64,000 bases of DNA from contig CM022666.1 of NCBI GenBank assembly GCA_012295275.1, forward strand, positions 8,884,423 through 8,948,422. The letters are read 5' to 3'. Made by a program: the position numbers and the translations under genes. Below the pieces are notes generated by a model. That model had not been told where the DNA came from. It did not search any database and saw nothing but the letters and a program-made list of their open reading frames with translations. Shown one piece after another: positions 44,599 through 57,130 of this stretch (positions are counted from its first letter, which is position 1; the number at the start of each line of letters is the position of its first letter). Origin of the DNA: Chrysomallon squamiferum. Lineage: Eukaryota > Mollusca > Gastropoda > Neomphalida > Peltospiridae.

Positions 44599-46805
44599 TT
44601 CACATACACATGCATATAATCAGATAATGAATATGATGATAACAACAACAACAACAACAACAACAAAAACAATAATCATAAAATAATAAAGATTTGAAAC
44701 GTTGATAAATTAATACTAATCAAGGGAAAGAACTCGTGCTTCCTAATTATTCGGACATTTTGCTCAGCGGACGGTTATATACATTACTTGCTGAAAATGT
44801 CATCCTACTGACCAATTGAATTTACTCTTTAAAATAGGTAAATTAACAACACAACGTGTGTAGGGTGACATCATTTACTTGTTCATTAGCTACTCACTGG
44901 AAGTCAGGAGGCTATGTTGTTTCTACGACAAAGTATGATAAAGAAATTGTGCATGTTTTTTCTGGGATCATCTCCAATCATCAACCGACTGTAGAACAAA
45001 AACAAATTATTGAACTCCGAAAACAATCTTCAAAGATAAATGGATCAGCAGTTTATCAATTCAACATGACACTTCGTTTGGGGACGTTTAGGATAAGGTG
45101 GGACTAATTCAGTACTAACAAAAACACATTCTTTTATTTCGGTGAGAATACTTTAATTTAAAAAAAAAAACACTTGTCTAACAATAGACGAGATTGTCCC
45201 TGTGCCGAGTTGTCCACGGGGTCGAGTTGTCTGGCATACCTGAAAAAGTACAATTAAAAACATTTTACCATTTTAAATTCTATGCCGATTTTAAGAATGA
45301 CGAATTGAGTAAAGGATTATAGTACTGTTTACTTGCTTTAACTGTTATATTTAACTTTCTAATATTACATGGCAACATGTGCCACAGGAATAGGAACGAG
45401 GTGACCGCATTCGACACGCTGGGCAGAGTCAAAGCCCTTTGTTAGTTTGTAACTGTTTGAGTTTACGTACAGAGTATGTCGGATAAATAATTTAATGGTT
45501 TCGTAATGAAATCTTCCCTCTGGCTCTGCAATCAATCAGTGATGAGTGGAGAGATTCTGGTCAGTTATCGACGTGTCAACAGGTTTATGTCGCGGGTATT
45601 TAGAGTGTGTTTTGTTAATAACACTTTGCTTCGTCGTGCTGTGTTCTTCGCAATAACCGATCTGGTTTTCACTACCCGGAAGCGGTTTGCGCAGCGGCAT
45701 CTAACGACAAATCAAGGGACATAACTCGAAATAACCGCATTGCGGAACCGGCCCATTATAACTCCACATTGGATCTGTTCACCAATTTCAAACTTAAATT
45801 CCAGACATTGGTTCATACTAATTGTTTCCGTGCTTATCAGTTCTGGTACATGTTTGCTATTATACTTCAAAATGGAATAGAAAAAGTAATTTTTGTATGA
45901 TTGTAATACACTCAGAATGGCAGAATGTGTATAAGAAGTCAGAGAGAGAGAATACAGCTTAATTGTGTTTAAGTTAGCAAGGATGACGGTGAGCAAGAAT
46001 GACGGATAGCGGTAAAAATAATGGCGGATGCCATTAAACAAGAAAGATGACGGTAAACAAGTAAACAATGGCGGGTAGGAGTATTTATTTTATATTACAT
46101 AACATACTGGCAAAGTCTTATTTTAGTGTATTTTATTTTATTTTTTATTTCACTTTTTTTTCTTTTTCACAGACCGTGTTTCTTAGTTTATTCATTTATT
46201 CATTTATTTATTTAGTTATTTATTCAATCAGTTATTTTCTTTTTCTTCATTTTTATCGATCTCTCTGTCTGTTAATTTATCATTTATTTCATTTGCTCGC
46301 AAACTCCACATGATTAATTTTAGTTTCGATTGTTTTGTTTTGCTGAATATTAAAGTATAAATGTTCGCAACATATTTTCGATTTTCCTCTTCCGCTTATA
46401 TTATAACGAATTATTATTACTAAACATTATAGATCTGCGAACAAAGCTGTTCTCTGGGCGCGTGCATTCACTAAACACGTTAAACGTATTTGCAGCAAAC
46501 ACACGGGTTGCATGGACGCCTCGTCCCGTGGGTGGGGGGGGGCTCCCGGGAAGCTGCCCGTGGCGCCCGAGTCTTAAACCGGCTCAGCCAGCAGAGACAA
46601 ATACAAAAGAAAATAACAGTCAGACTGCAGTTCAGAGAATTATCTTCAAACTTATCTCAGATAAACAAGTGTGTTAAACTAGGGCACAAAGATTATTATT
46701 TTTATTATTATTATTACTATAATAAATACTACCACTACTACTACTACTACTTCTACTTCAACTATTATTATTACTGTTGTTGTTGTTATAATAATAATAA
46801 TAATA

Positions 46806-46849
<44 letters not shown>

Positions 46850-47163
46850 CAAATGATGTATTTAATCCTAATTTGTGGATAAGTCTGAATAAACTATTGT
46901 GTAATTTTTTAAATTATGCTGTTATTACTACTAAATACTAATTAATGCTAACAATAATAATAATAATAACAATAATAATAATAATTTTTATTACAACGAC
47001 TACTACTACCACTACGACTACTACGGCTTCTACCGTATTACTACTATCACTATGACGTCTACGATAATTATTAGCACTATTATTTTTACTATCGTTATTA
47101 CCACAATTATTACTATTACTAGTTTTATTATTCTTATTATTGTTGCTACTGCTATCAGACGGA

Positions 47164-47200
<37 letters not shown>

Positions 47201-47390
47201 GTTCCTATTATCACCACTGCTCTTACTGTTACTGCTACAATTATCATCACCGACATTATTATTGTTGTTATAAACAATATAATAAATATATAACAATTAA
47301 ATAGAGAAATAAATTCTAAAAACAAATAAACACACAGATAAATAAACAGCCAAACTAATAAATAATCAAAATAGTGTTGCCTATCTTACT
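43701..47390. other. Intergenic DNA upstream of the fucosyltransferase gene
   Basis: Includes CAA repeats (43995-44055), CA repeats (44562-44597), ATT tracts (46800-46850) and ACT repeats (47163-47202). The string CAACATCTGGGATG at 43879 is close to the 3' end of the cysteine-rich protein genes and may be a relic. A frame at 44856-45107 (includes GGYVVSTTKYDKEIV) has ordinary composition but no recognised family. A G-rich patch at 46510-46590 may belong to a promoter or 5' exon. Confidence 0.4.
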
Positions 47391-47543
47391 GTGTTTAATA
47401 ATACATACGATATATATGTTTTAAATTTCTCTGCATTAGCAAAACACCTATCCGGTATCTCTAATCTGGTTGCGTTAGCCTCAGAACACGTGTGTTTTCT
47501 CATTCCGCAGTCCGACTCGAGCCCCGCGGCAGTGCGCAGCATA

Positions 47544-48743
47544 ATGCGAACTCTCTACAGAAGTTTTATCTTCGTAACTTTCACATTTTTCTTCGTTTCT
47601 CTATACATCCAGCTGTCGTGGTGGCGGCTGCGAGTAGGCGACGTGGACGCCAAGAACGTTGTGGTAGCCGAGCGATTTTTTGAAACAGATATAACAAATG
47701 CAAGAAATATCTCGTCCGTCAGATTGATGATTCCTGTGAAAACAATAGATGAGACGTCATTAACTAATAGTATGACGTTACTAGCAACTAATGAACCTGG
47801 AATTAAAAGAGGATGGGAATCTGTGTGGAATACAAGTTCGGATAATGATCGGATATTAGAACAAATGAAATATGTTCCTAAATCGTTCAAAAAATCTAGT
47901 GCACCCAACAGTCAAAAACGTAAGATAATTTTGGTTTCCGACAATCCAGAACGCTGGGGAAAACACCGGGGTCAGCTCACCTTTTTGAAAGACAAATGTC
48001 TAATTAACAATTGTTTTCTTGTTGGAAAAGATTATACTGAGTCGGTGGACGCTATTTTATTTGGTCAAGGTTTGTTCGGCATTAGTATGCATGTCAGAAA
48101 CACGAGAGAAAATACTATTAAGATTTTTTTCGCATTAGAAAGCCCAAAGGCGGCAGGAACATACAACAATATAAACAACTACATAAACTGGACAGCCACT
48201 TATAGACGAGACTCCACGATTGTCTCCCCTTACGAAAAGTTTTCTTTATTTCCTAACGCTAGTGACGTCATCAGACAAAACAAACTCAGTCCGAAAAACT
48301 ACGCTTCCGGCAAAACCAGAATGGCGGCCATTTTTGTTTCCAATTGTGGCGGCTACAATGAAAGGATGAGAGCGGTGCATGAACTTCAGAAATACGTGAA
48401 AGTTGATGTGTTTGGTTTCTGTGGCAAATTAGTCTGTCCGCGAACCATCGCAAGCGAGTGTTTCAAGATGCTTAAAAAAACGTATAAATTTTATTTAGCA
48501 TTCGAGAATGCCAACTGTCGAGACTATATTACTGAAAAGTTTTTCGTTAATGGATTGCAGTAAGTAGGAAAACACAAATATATATATAAACGTAACTACA
48601 TGCATATATAAATACGCACATATATATTTATCCTAAACACACAGAGATATACATGCATACACATACATAGAAACTTGTTTGTATAGCTGTATTTAAACAC
48701 ACACACACATAGAAACTTGTTTGTATAGCTGTATTTAAACACT

Positions 48744-48774
<31 letters not shown>

Positions 48775-50106
48775 ACACACACACATACTAATTTATATGA
48801 GAACCAAACAAGAATAAATTAAATTGCAGACGTAACTAACCTCTTTACACGGTACGAAGTACATTGAGTTTATCTAGATACACAGCTGGGCATATGTCAC
48901 GAATGATTGATATTATCAACTGAGATATTTCATTTCGATATGGCAAATTATTGCAGTTCACAGGCATCTTTTGAGACAGGTACCATGAACAATTCACTGA
49001 CGTGCACGCATGCATTAATCTTCTTTTTTTTTTCCTTTTCTTTTTTTTTTTTTTTTTTTTTTTCTCTGTCTCATCCAAACCCATGACAGATTTGTCATGA
49101 GTAACGTGGATTTTGTCGAAAAAAAAAAAAAAAAATCTTTGGAAGGTGCCTTCTTAATAAAAAAAAAAGAAAAAAAAAAAAGCCTGCTAATCAATAAGAG
49201 AACATAAAAAGGTGTTTCTGAACTTTTATTGACGAGCACGTGCAAGTGACGTGTCACATGCGTTATTTTAAAATGAGGTAAATGCTGCTGTATATGATTC
49301 ATATCAGACCTGTTCACTCCGTCGAAAAATGCATGGTTTTATTTATTTGATTATTCGTTTCTTCCTTTTTTCTTTCTTTCTTTCTTTATTTCTTTATTTA
49401 TTGTCACTGTTGTTTTTCTTGTTGTTTATTTATTCATTTTCTTATTTATTCATTTGTTTATTTATTTATTGTTTATTATAATTGCTGTTATCAACGAACA
49501 CAGTCATTCTGAATCGGTCACGTAATAACACGTTTGTTTTAACTTCGTTGAGTTCAGGAGAAGAATTAAGTAACTGAATGACGTAGATTTTATAATCTAA
49601 ATATAACCGTTTGTTATTTTAAAGAAATAAATTAAAAATATCAAGACACACACATATACACACACACACATATACACACACACACATATACACACACACA
49701 CATATACACACTGACAAACACCAACACGCATTTGGTTCCAATCTCGGGTGCGGCATCTGACGGGTTTGTGAGGTCGTGATTGGACTTTGTCCTTCTGCGC
49801 CAGTGCGTTCCCGAATATTGTCTATGTACAGAGTCTATTCAGACGTACATATTCATTCCTAAATACATGTACACACTCATAATTACACACATACTGGCCT
49901 ACACACTTACACAAACACTGATATATATACACATTCGTATATGTGATTTACAGAACTCGTTTCATAGCAGTTATAAACTATATCCTTAGTAAGATAAGTG
50001 AAATATAACACTACACCATAATATTCTCTTAATCCTAAAACTGTTATTGCTATTATTATTATTATTACTACTACTACTACTGTTCCTACTGCTATTGTTG
50101 TTATTA

Positions 50107-50140
<34 letters not shown>

Positions 50141-50193
50141 TCTACTACTGTTCTTATTATTATTTTTATTGTTGTTACTAATATTACTACAAC

Positions 50194-50227
<34 letters not shown>

Positions 50228-50550
50228 TCAGAAATGACGTCATCCCCGTAGTAATGGGAGCACATCCAGACGATTACAAAAAAGTAGCTCCCCCTCATTC
50301 TTACATTCATATCGAAGATTTTCCTTCTGTCCAATCACTCGCCGCCTACATGACCAAACTGGACAACAACGACGACCTTTACAACGAGTATTTTCTCTGG
50401 AAAGGTACTGGCAGCTTCATAAATACGAAATTTTGGTGCAGACTCTGTGCTTTACTGAACGACGACAACAAACCGACGTTAGTCGTGGAAAATCTAAGTA
50501 AGTGGTGGCAACCGAACAATATGTGTAGAAGTGACCGCTGGTTGTTATGA
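47544..50550 (+). CDS. Alpha-1,3-fucosyltransferase (GT10 family)
   Basis: Golgi type II membrane enzyme expected to move fucose from GDP-fucose to N-acetylglucosamine-containing glycans. Two coding exons, 47544-48559 and 50232-50550, join in phase 2 and give 444 residues. The ATG at 47544 is chosen because it directly precedes a short cytosolic stub and a transmembrane anchor (residues about 8-26, FIFVTFTFFFVSLYIQLSWW). An in-frame extension upstream to 47391 has no anchor logic and passes a likely acceptor (CATTCCGCAG at 47509). Family signatures: INWTATYRRDSTIVSPYEKF, and FYLAFENANCRDYITEKFF across the splice to NDVIPVVMGA and KKVAPPHSYIHIEDF. N-glycosylation sequons include NWT and NAS. 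Exact linkage and acceptor specificity cannot be read from sequence. Related fragments sit in the array at 30157, 37448 and 42025. Confidence 0.93.
48560..50231. other. Intron of the fucosyltransferase gene
   Basis: GT at 48560 and acceptor TATTATTTCAG at 50231. Holds CA repeats (48740-48787), poly(T)/poly(A) runs (49021-49180), ACACATAT repeats (about 49646-49708), a SINE-like repeat (49735-49880) and ATT tracts ending at the acceptor. Confidence 0.8.
49735..49880 (+). mobile_element. SINE-like interspersed repeat in the fucosyltransferase intron
   Basis: GGTTCCAATCTC (B-box-like), GCATCTGACGGGTTTGTGAG, GTGATTGGACTTTGTCCTTC and AGAGTCTATTCAGACGTACA occur in the same order as in the copies at 53685 and, reversed, at 24655. 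Confidence 0.5.
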
Positions 50551-50565
50551 CGTAAGATGTGACAC

Positions 50566-50619
<54 letters not shown>

Positions 50620-50884
50620 AATAAATAACGTTAGAACCTAAATTTGGATATAAACACATAAAATGTAGGATAATTTGTAATAGAAAATATCTGTTTTCCT
50701 ACTCTGGAATATGTGAGAAATATTTAGTGTTGACAGTAATGGGTGTCTCTGGTTGATGTACAATATAATAATTTTAGTGCTCTCAGAGTCCAATTTCGGA
50801 AACAGAAGTACTTAAAGTATACAATATACCTGTTAATAGTAATCGTGCACTAAATGTATTTTTCATTTTTATATTTATTTATTA

Positions 50885-50937
<53 letters not shown>

Positions 50938-52321
50938 TTTGGGGGTTTTAAAAGGTAGAAATGAATGTAATTTATTTTTTTGTTTATTCATTACCTTTTC
51001 TATTATTGTTTTAATCTCGCAAAACATCGTTAAACACGAAAGGTTCGCCTGAGCTAGCCAAAAATTAGACAGCATCAAATTTGCTAAATATTTTGTTTTT
51101 GTTTTCTGTTTTTGTTTTGTTTCTTTTTTGGATCTCGCACATTCTCGTTTGAAAGGGGAAATCTTAAACTCGCATATTCTCGCTTGATACGAGACTAAAC
51201 CACACTGATTGACTGATTGTTCGAAGATGTTAATTCATTAACATGGTGCACAGTTTATAACAGGTGATTAAAAATAATTATAATAATAAATAAATATATA
51301 TTAATAAATAAATAAATAAAATTTTAGTAATTAGAACGTACCTAAAACAATCATCTTTAATATCATATTCTGACATAGTTATAGTCATCATTTTTCTTAG
51401 ATAGTTAAACAGTTAGCAAAGTCAGTTCAAAGTTTTTCAGAAAAATAAAAACAACACACACACACAATGCACACACGCATTCAGTTTTAAAGACAGTTTA
51501 TCGTTTATTTGTTGCGTTTTTAAATCAAAATTTAAAGAGTTGAGAACTATCTGAGATTTCGGAAATGACTACTGAAAATGAAAAAAAAAAAAATGTATAC
51601 CGGCTTAAATCCTGAACATCTTTAATACTGACTTTAACTCCACGGAGGACTAACATCACGAGAATATCAGATTAATCTGTTTAAAGCCCTTTGATGCAGC
51701 TAGTACTATTTTGTTTTAACTTTGTCTGAAGGAAACTAAATTATTTCCTTCCTTCTTAAATTATATTAGTAACGTATGTTTCGTTGTCGCTGAATGTAAA
51801 TTTCATGACGTTGTAAAAAAACAAAAAAACACTAATATTATATGTTGCTTAACGTATGTCTACTTCTGTATATCTGTATGTATGTGTGCTTCAAAGGAAG
51901 GGTATGTGAACGTGTCTGTATACGTGTGTGAGTGTGTATGTGTATGAGTATGTTTGCGTGTGAATATGTTTGAGTTTTGGGTGTTAGGGTTTGTGTATGC
52001 ATACGTGTCTATGAATATGTAGATATCTCTCCATCTGACATGTTTGTGTGTGTGTCTCTGAGTCTTTTTGGGGGGGGGGGAATTTGTGTGTGTTCGTCAA
52101 TTGTGTGTGTGTGTGTGTGTGTGTGTGAATATAATGTGTTTCATAGATCTACACAAATATATATTATTCAGGATGTGATATTTTGTTGTATTAAGAAGAA
52201 AACATTTCACTGGTTCTCACCACTACTTAAAAACATACAAAAAACGCAAAGGAGCGGAGCAATGTATGGCATCCTGTTGTGTGAATGTACATGAATTACT
52301 CATTACAAAGAATCTAACCAG

Positions 52322-52395
<74 letters not shown>

Positions 52396-53469
52396 TTTTT
52401 TTATTTATTTAGTTAGTTAGTCAGTTCCATTTCAGGAGTTAATATCACTATTAATGTACGTCGAAGTTTCTCTCACGTATTTGTGGGAAGGGACTAGAAA
52501 TGTAGTCACTTCTTCCCCAGTGATATACTGGACCTGCCCCTGGCAATTTCTTTTTTTTAATTTTTTTTATCCAGACTTGACACGATGTGATTTTCATATA
52601 ATCTTCAGATGAATTAATAAAACTGAAACAGCAGTTTTCATTTCTGAAAATAAATGTATGTGTATGTGTGTAAAACTTAGTTGTGTGTATTGTATATCCT
52701 CGAATGGGTGTTCTGCATTCATGTGTGCAGAATTTTTTTTTTTTCAATAAATTAATTATTATAACAAAACTGCTGTCTTCGTCTTCTTTTCATTCTAAAC
52801 TATTTTAGCAATATTTTATATATATATAAAAAAAAAATAAAAAATAGTTTTTTTTGTGCATATCTCATTAATTTTCGTGAATTTCATTTCACACATGACG
52901 GTAAAGGAGAAAAGGATATCATGACATTGATCACCTTGACCTTTCACCTAGCTTTGTTTTTGTAACAATAAAATGATTTAAAAAACGTGATGACAGACAC
53001 ACACCAGGACTTTTGACATATTGACGCATGACAGTTTTGACAGATTTAAATTTTGTTCTGTGACATTTGTAACCTTGAATCGTTCAACACGTCATAGTGC
53101 AGTAACAACATCATCAATAATAATAATAATAAAAGTAATAATAATAATAATGAAAACAATAATAATAGTAACAGTAATAATTAGAGCAATAATAATAATA
53201 GTAATACTACTGACAGTAGTAATGATAGTAATTATAATGATGATGATGATGATGATGAAAAAGAAGATGACAAAGATGATAAAATAATAATAACTTAAAT
53301 TTTGATACGTTTCTGAACATTGCCGATTGCTGTCATTTATGTGTATGTGGTGAACATAAATACACACAAACACACAAACGTACATACACACATACATACA
53401 TACACGCATACATACATACATACATTCATACATCAACATACACATACAGAACGGCGTGCTTCTAGGGTT
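50551..53469. other. Intergenic DNA with SSRs
   Basis: Contains AAT/AATA repeats just after the fucosyltransferase stop (50566-50628), an ATT tract (50880-50938), TG-rich DNA (51850-52130), an ATC then ATT tract (52322-52396) and AAT/GAT repeats (53110-53285). No convincing exon found. Confidence 0.5.
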
Positions 53470-53575
53470 TCTCATGTCTGTGTGCAGAGTCTAATTAGAC
53501 GAACATAAGACAGAATATTCAAATCCTAAACTACATACTTGCCAGTGCCAGGTTTCCCACGAAAAATAGATGAAC
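53470..53575 (+). mobile_element. SINE-like repeat, partial copy
   Basis: Tail part only: GAGTCTAATTAGACGAACAT, ATATTCAAATCCTAAACTAC and TTGCCAGTGCCAGGTTTCCC. A further copy begins about 110 bp downstream in the same orientation. Confidence 0.45.
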
Positions 53576-53684
53576 GCAAAAATGACGAAAGACAAAAAAA
53601 GAACGGCGTGCTTTTTCCTTAGGAAGCGATGTTTACCCCTGTTAATGAGAAATCTTTCTTGATGACTGAACGATGACGTTGTCC

Positions 53685-53865
53685 GCTTTCGGAGTGCGGG
53701 CGTCGGGGTGTCATACGTTCGAGTCTCGTCAGTGGCATCTGTCGGGATTTGTGAGGTCATGATTGGACTTTGTCCTGAACCAGTGTGTTGTCTTTGCAGA
53801 GTATAATCAGACGTACATTAGAGAGAGAATATTCAAAATCATAAACTACATACATAAATATGTAT
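53685..53865 (+). mobile_element. SINE-like repeat with tRNA-type B-box
   Basis: Carries CATACGTTCGAGTCTCGTCA, a good B-box, followed by GTGAGGTCATGATTGGACTT and the AGAGTATAATCAGACGTACA tail. A clear A-box was not found. Confidence 0.5.
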
Positions 53866-54233
53866 ATGAATGCACAGAGGTAAATATATACACAGATACG
53901 TATAACAAACATAAAAACATACATATATACTCTCCCAAAAGAGAACTGAAAAATGGTTGATTTCTTAGATAACTGTTGTAAACTGACACAAACTATGATT
54001 ATAATGACATTTGGTGATTCAAACGTATAGCTATTGTTACAATCACCATAAATGCAGGTAATACAAAATAAAGGCTATGATCGTGTTTATTAGCCAAAAC
54101 ATCCCCGCACGCAAACCACGTTACCAGTGCATGTGCACGTGCGGCACATGAAACTTGAATACGAGGGTTATAAAAATGCAAGGTTTTCGAATACTTCTGT
54201 TCGTTATTTTTGTTCTGACCCAACATCAAATAA

Positions 54234-54990
54234 ATGCCACGACTGAATGAACCGCAACGAAACAACGCCATCGGCCGTTTACAAGCTGGCGAATCCTTCT
54301 CGGCTGTAGCCCGGGTGTTCCATGTATCCCCAAACACCATCTTGAGGAGTGGTTTTGACTCAACATCGTCCACTACGACGTCAGTAGTGTCAAGTGCACA
54401 GAGTCTGGCCTCAATTACAATGGAGAACTGTCTGGTTTAGTGACGAGGCTCGATTTCTGCTTCGTCGAGCTGATGGAAGATGTCATGGTGAAAGTTTTGC
54501 TGCAAACTGCATACAGGAAGCGGACAGATTTGGCGGTGGTAGTGTGATGGTGTGGGCAGCAATCTCGTACACTGGCAGGACCAACCGTTCACATCAAAGG
54601 CAACTTAACGGCACAGAGATACCGAGATGAAATTTTGCAGCCACATGTCTCTCCTATTATGAATAATAGTAACGCTGTATTCCAGCACAACAATGCGAGA
54701 CCACATACAGCCAAACTCACAACAGCGTACCTACACAACAATAACATTCAGGTCCTGCCCTGGCCCTCTAAATCTCCGGATTTGAACCCTATAGAGCATT
54801 TATTGGACGAGTTAGATAGACGACAGAGGCAGCATCAACCATAGCCAGAGAATCGTATTCAATTGGCATTATTACTACAGATAGAGTGGGCCGCCATTCA
54901 ACAAGATGTAATTCGTAATGTCATTGCTGCCATGGGAAGGAGATGTCAGGCAGTTCTGGACTGCCATGGTGGGCACACAAGGTATTGATA
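54234..54990 (+). pseudogene. Dead Tc1-like (DDE) transposase
   Basis: Relic of a Tc1/mariner-superfamily DNA transposon. An N-terminal helix-turn-helix part is readable from 54234 (AIGRLQAGESFSAVARVFHV). The segment linking it to the catalytic domain is mostly lost. Catalytic blocks follow: VWFSDEARF (first Asp at 54442), QHNNARPHT where the second catalytic Asp is replaced by Asn (54689), and SPDLNPIEH (third acidic residue). A frameshift near 54570-54590 and a TAG at 54842 also break it. Conserved text resumes after the stop to about 54987. Cannot encode an active enzyme. Terminal repeats were not defined. Confidence 0.88.
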
Positions 54991-55199
54991 TTATACTGTT
55001 ATAACCTTGAACTTTAAGCTTTTCAATGTAATACCATCAATATTAATGAACTGCGAAAGTGTCTGTAAAATGTGAACATTCTGCTGCTTTCTGTTGATCC
55101 ATTCCCAATGTCAATAAAATCTACTTTTGCGTTTCTTTTTTGTTAGAGTATATTACATTACATTAGAAAGACTCGTACATAAGACAGAAATATTCAAAT

Positions 55200-55524
55200 C
55201 CTAAAATACATATATACTAGGTACATTACATTATATTAGATTCTAATAATAATAATAATTAAATAAAATCCTAAGTTTTATATACGTTCACACATATGAA
55301 CACATAGACACACGTACAAAGATACGTACGTACATAAATATATAGACAGACATATGTACTTATGCACATGGTTAAATAAAATCATAAGTTTTATATCAAA
55401 CAGCTGGAAACATTTTTGAGAAAAAACCAATTAACTTTTCAATGAAATCGAATCACGCTCACGCACTCTCTGAGTACTAAGAGGTTTTATGGAGAGTGTA
55501 CACACACACACACACTACTCCAGT

Positions 55525-55576
<52 letters not shown>

Positions 55577-56530
55577 ATTATTAAACATCAACTTTCACAA
55601 CATAAAAAAAACATTATCATCATCAATTAATATTAATATTATTATTATTGTTGTTACTGTTGTTAGTTGATGTTTTCGTAGCTGCTGTTTATTTTGCTAC
55701 TTGTAGTCTCCTTGTCGCTGAACGTATTCCTTTATGCATCAAATATTAACTTGCAAGTTTTCTAAATAAGGCTTACAAGAAGTTAAGAGATTAATACGAT
55801 TTAATTTTTATCCGTAATCGTTGTCTGGCAACATCTTGTATGTAATCTATAGTTCGTGATTTCGTGCCCCAATTTCATTATAAAGAAAGAATGAATTATT
55901 GACGTAATAAACATAATATGTTGAAATTTGATTGTGTTCATTTGTAAGTAACAGAAGTATATATAATATGTGTATATGACGGTATGTAAGTAACAGAAGT
56001 ATATATAATATGTGTATATGACGGTATGTACGTAGGAGTTTATGCGTATGTGTATTAGTTCTCTGTTCTGCTCTGTTTAGTTTTCTTTTCTTTTTTTTTT
56101 TTTTTTTGATTTATTTCTCTTTCTTTCCTATTACTTATATATATATTTTAATAAAAAAAAAAATTGCATGGAAAGAATTTAAAATCAGACCACAATGTTC
56201 ATCGTTTATCAGTTTTAAATGTACAACGTTTAAAGATAAAAAAATTGTGTTTGACGTCAAAGAAACGGTATTTGTTAAAAATGTAGGTTATCATTTAATG
56301 GTAGTCACGTTAGTGATAAGAAATATTTGTCTGAGTGTGTGTCTGTGTACACGTGTCTTTTTTATGTGTCCGTGCGTGCGTGTGCATGCGCAATAAAGAA
56401 CACCGTTTGACCTGTCTCATTTATTTGATCAATAAATCTGTTTTGTAATATTAAACTTCATTCGTTGTTTCTTTCAACAATTTCTACTGGTTACATCACA
56501 AATATAAATGCAAAGATTTAAATAAAACTT
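55200..56530. other. Intergenic DNA between the transposon and CDC16
   Basis: Contains a GA tract (about 55526-55574) and a directly repeated 45-bp segment (starting GTAAGTAACAGAAGTATATA at 55945 and again at 55987). No gene recognised. The frame at 56106-56396 has no recognisable family or exon borders. Confidence 0.45.
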
Positions 56531-57115
56531 CTACTGCACCATTCAGTGAAGTCAATTTGTAAAATGTTTTCAGATTGGTCCGGTATCTGCTATCACTGTA
56601 AAATATTTTCTGATTGGCTCATTAACGACAATCCATTTAAATGTAAAACATTTTTGGACTGGTTTAGAAGTTTTCACCATTCTTAAAGATAAAACCTGTT
56701 GATTTGTGTAACTGTCTGTCAAAGTAAAATGTTTTTAAACAGTTCAGTAGTGTCTTTCACTGTAAAACCTTTTCTCACTGGTTCAGTTACTATTATTCTT
56801 TTCAAAGTAAAATATTGTCTGATTGGTTCAGTTACATCAATGTAAAACATTTTCTCACTGGTTCATTATCTGCAGTTTTAATGTAAAACATTTTCTGATT
56901 GGCTCAAAGTCAGTTTTGCATTTGAAGTAAATATTTCCTCAGTTACTACCAATCATTTCATTATAAAATGCTTTCTGTAACTAATATCTCTTTCCAGTAC
57001 TGGTTCACCGACAGCCACTCATTTTCCTACAAACTATGTTTCATGGTTGGTAAGGTCTATCCATTTGTAAAACATTTTCTGACTGGCTCACTAACATCCA
57101 AATATTTCCACGTAA
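56530..57115. repeat. Degenerate minisatellite at the 3' side of CDC16
   Basis: About ten to twelve imperfect copies of a 40-60 bp unit with core TGTAAAACATTTTCTGATTG followed by GTTCA or GCTCA and a CATC/CAATCATT spacer. Most units retain a GATTGG- or ACTGG-type string, which on the CDC16 coding strand is close to a CCAAT motif. It lies directly downstream of the CDC16 stop codon (57131), probably within or just past its 3' UTR. Confidence 0.75.
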
Positions 57116-57130
57116 ACCTTTTTTCACTGA

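Noticed and set aside
48845-49317. Lys-rich frames on the - strand
   Set aside because: Produced by poly(T) runs inside the fucosyltransferase intron.
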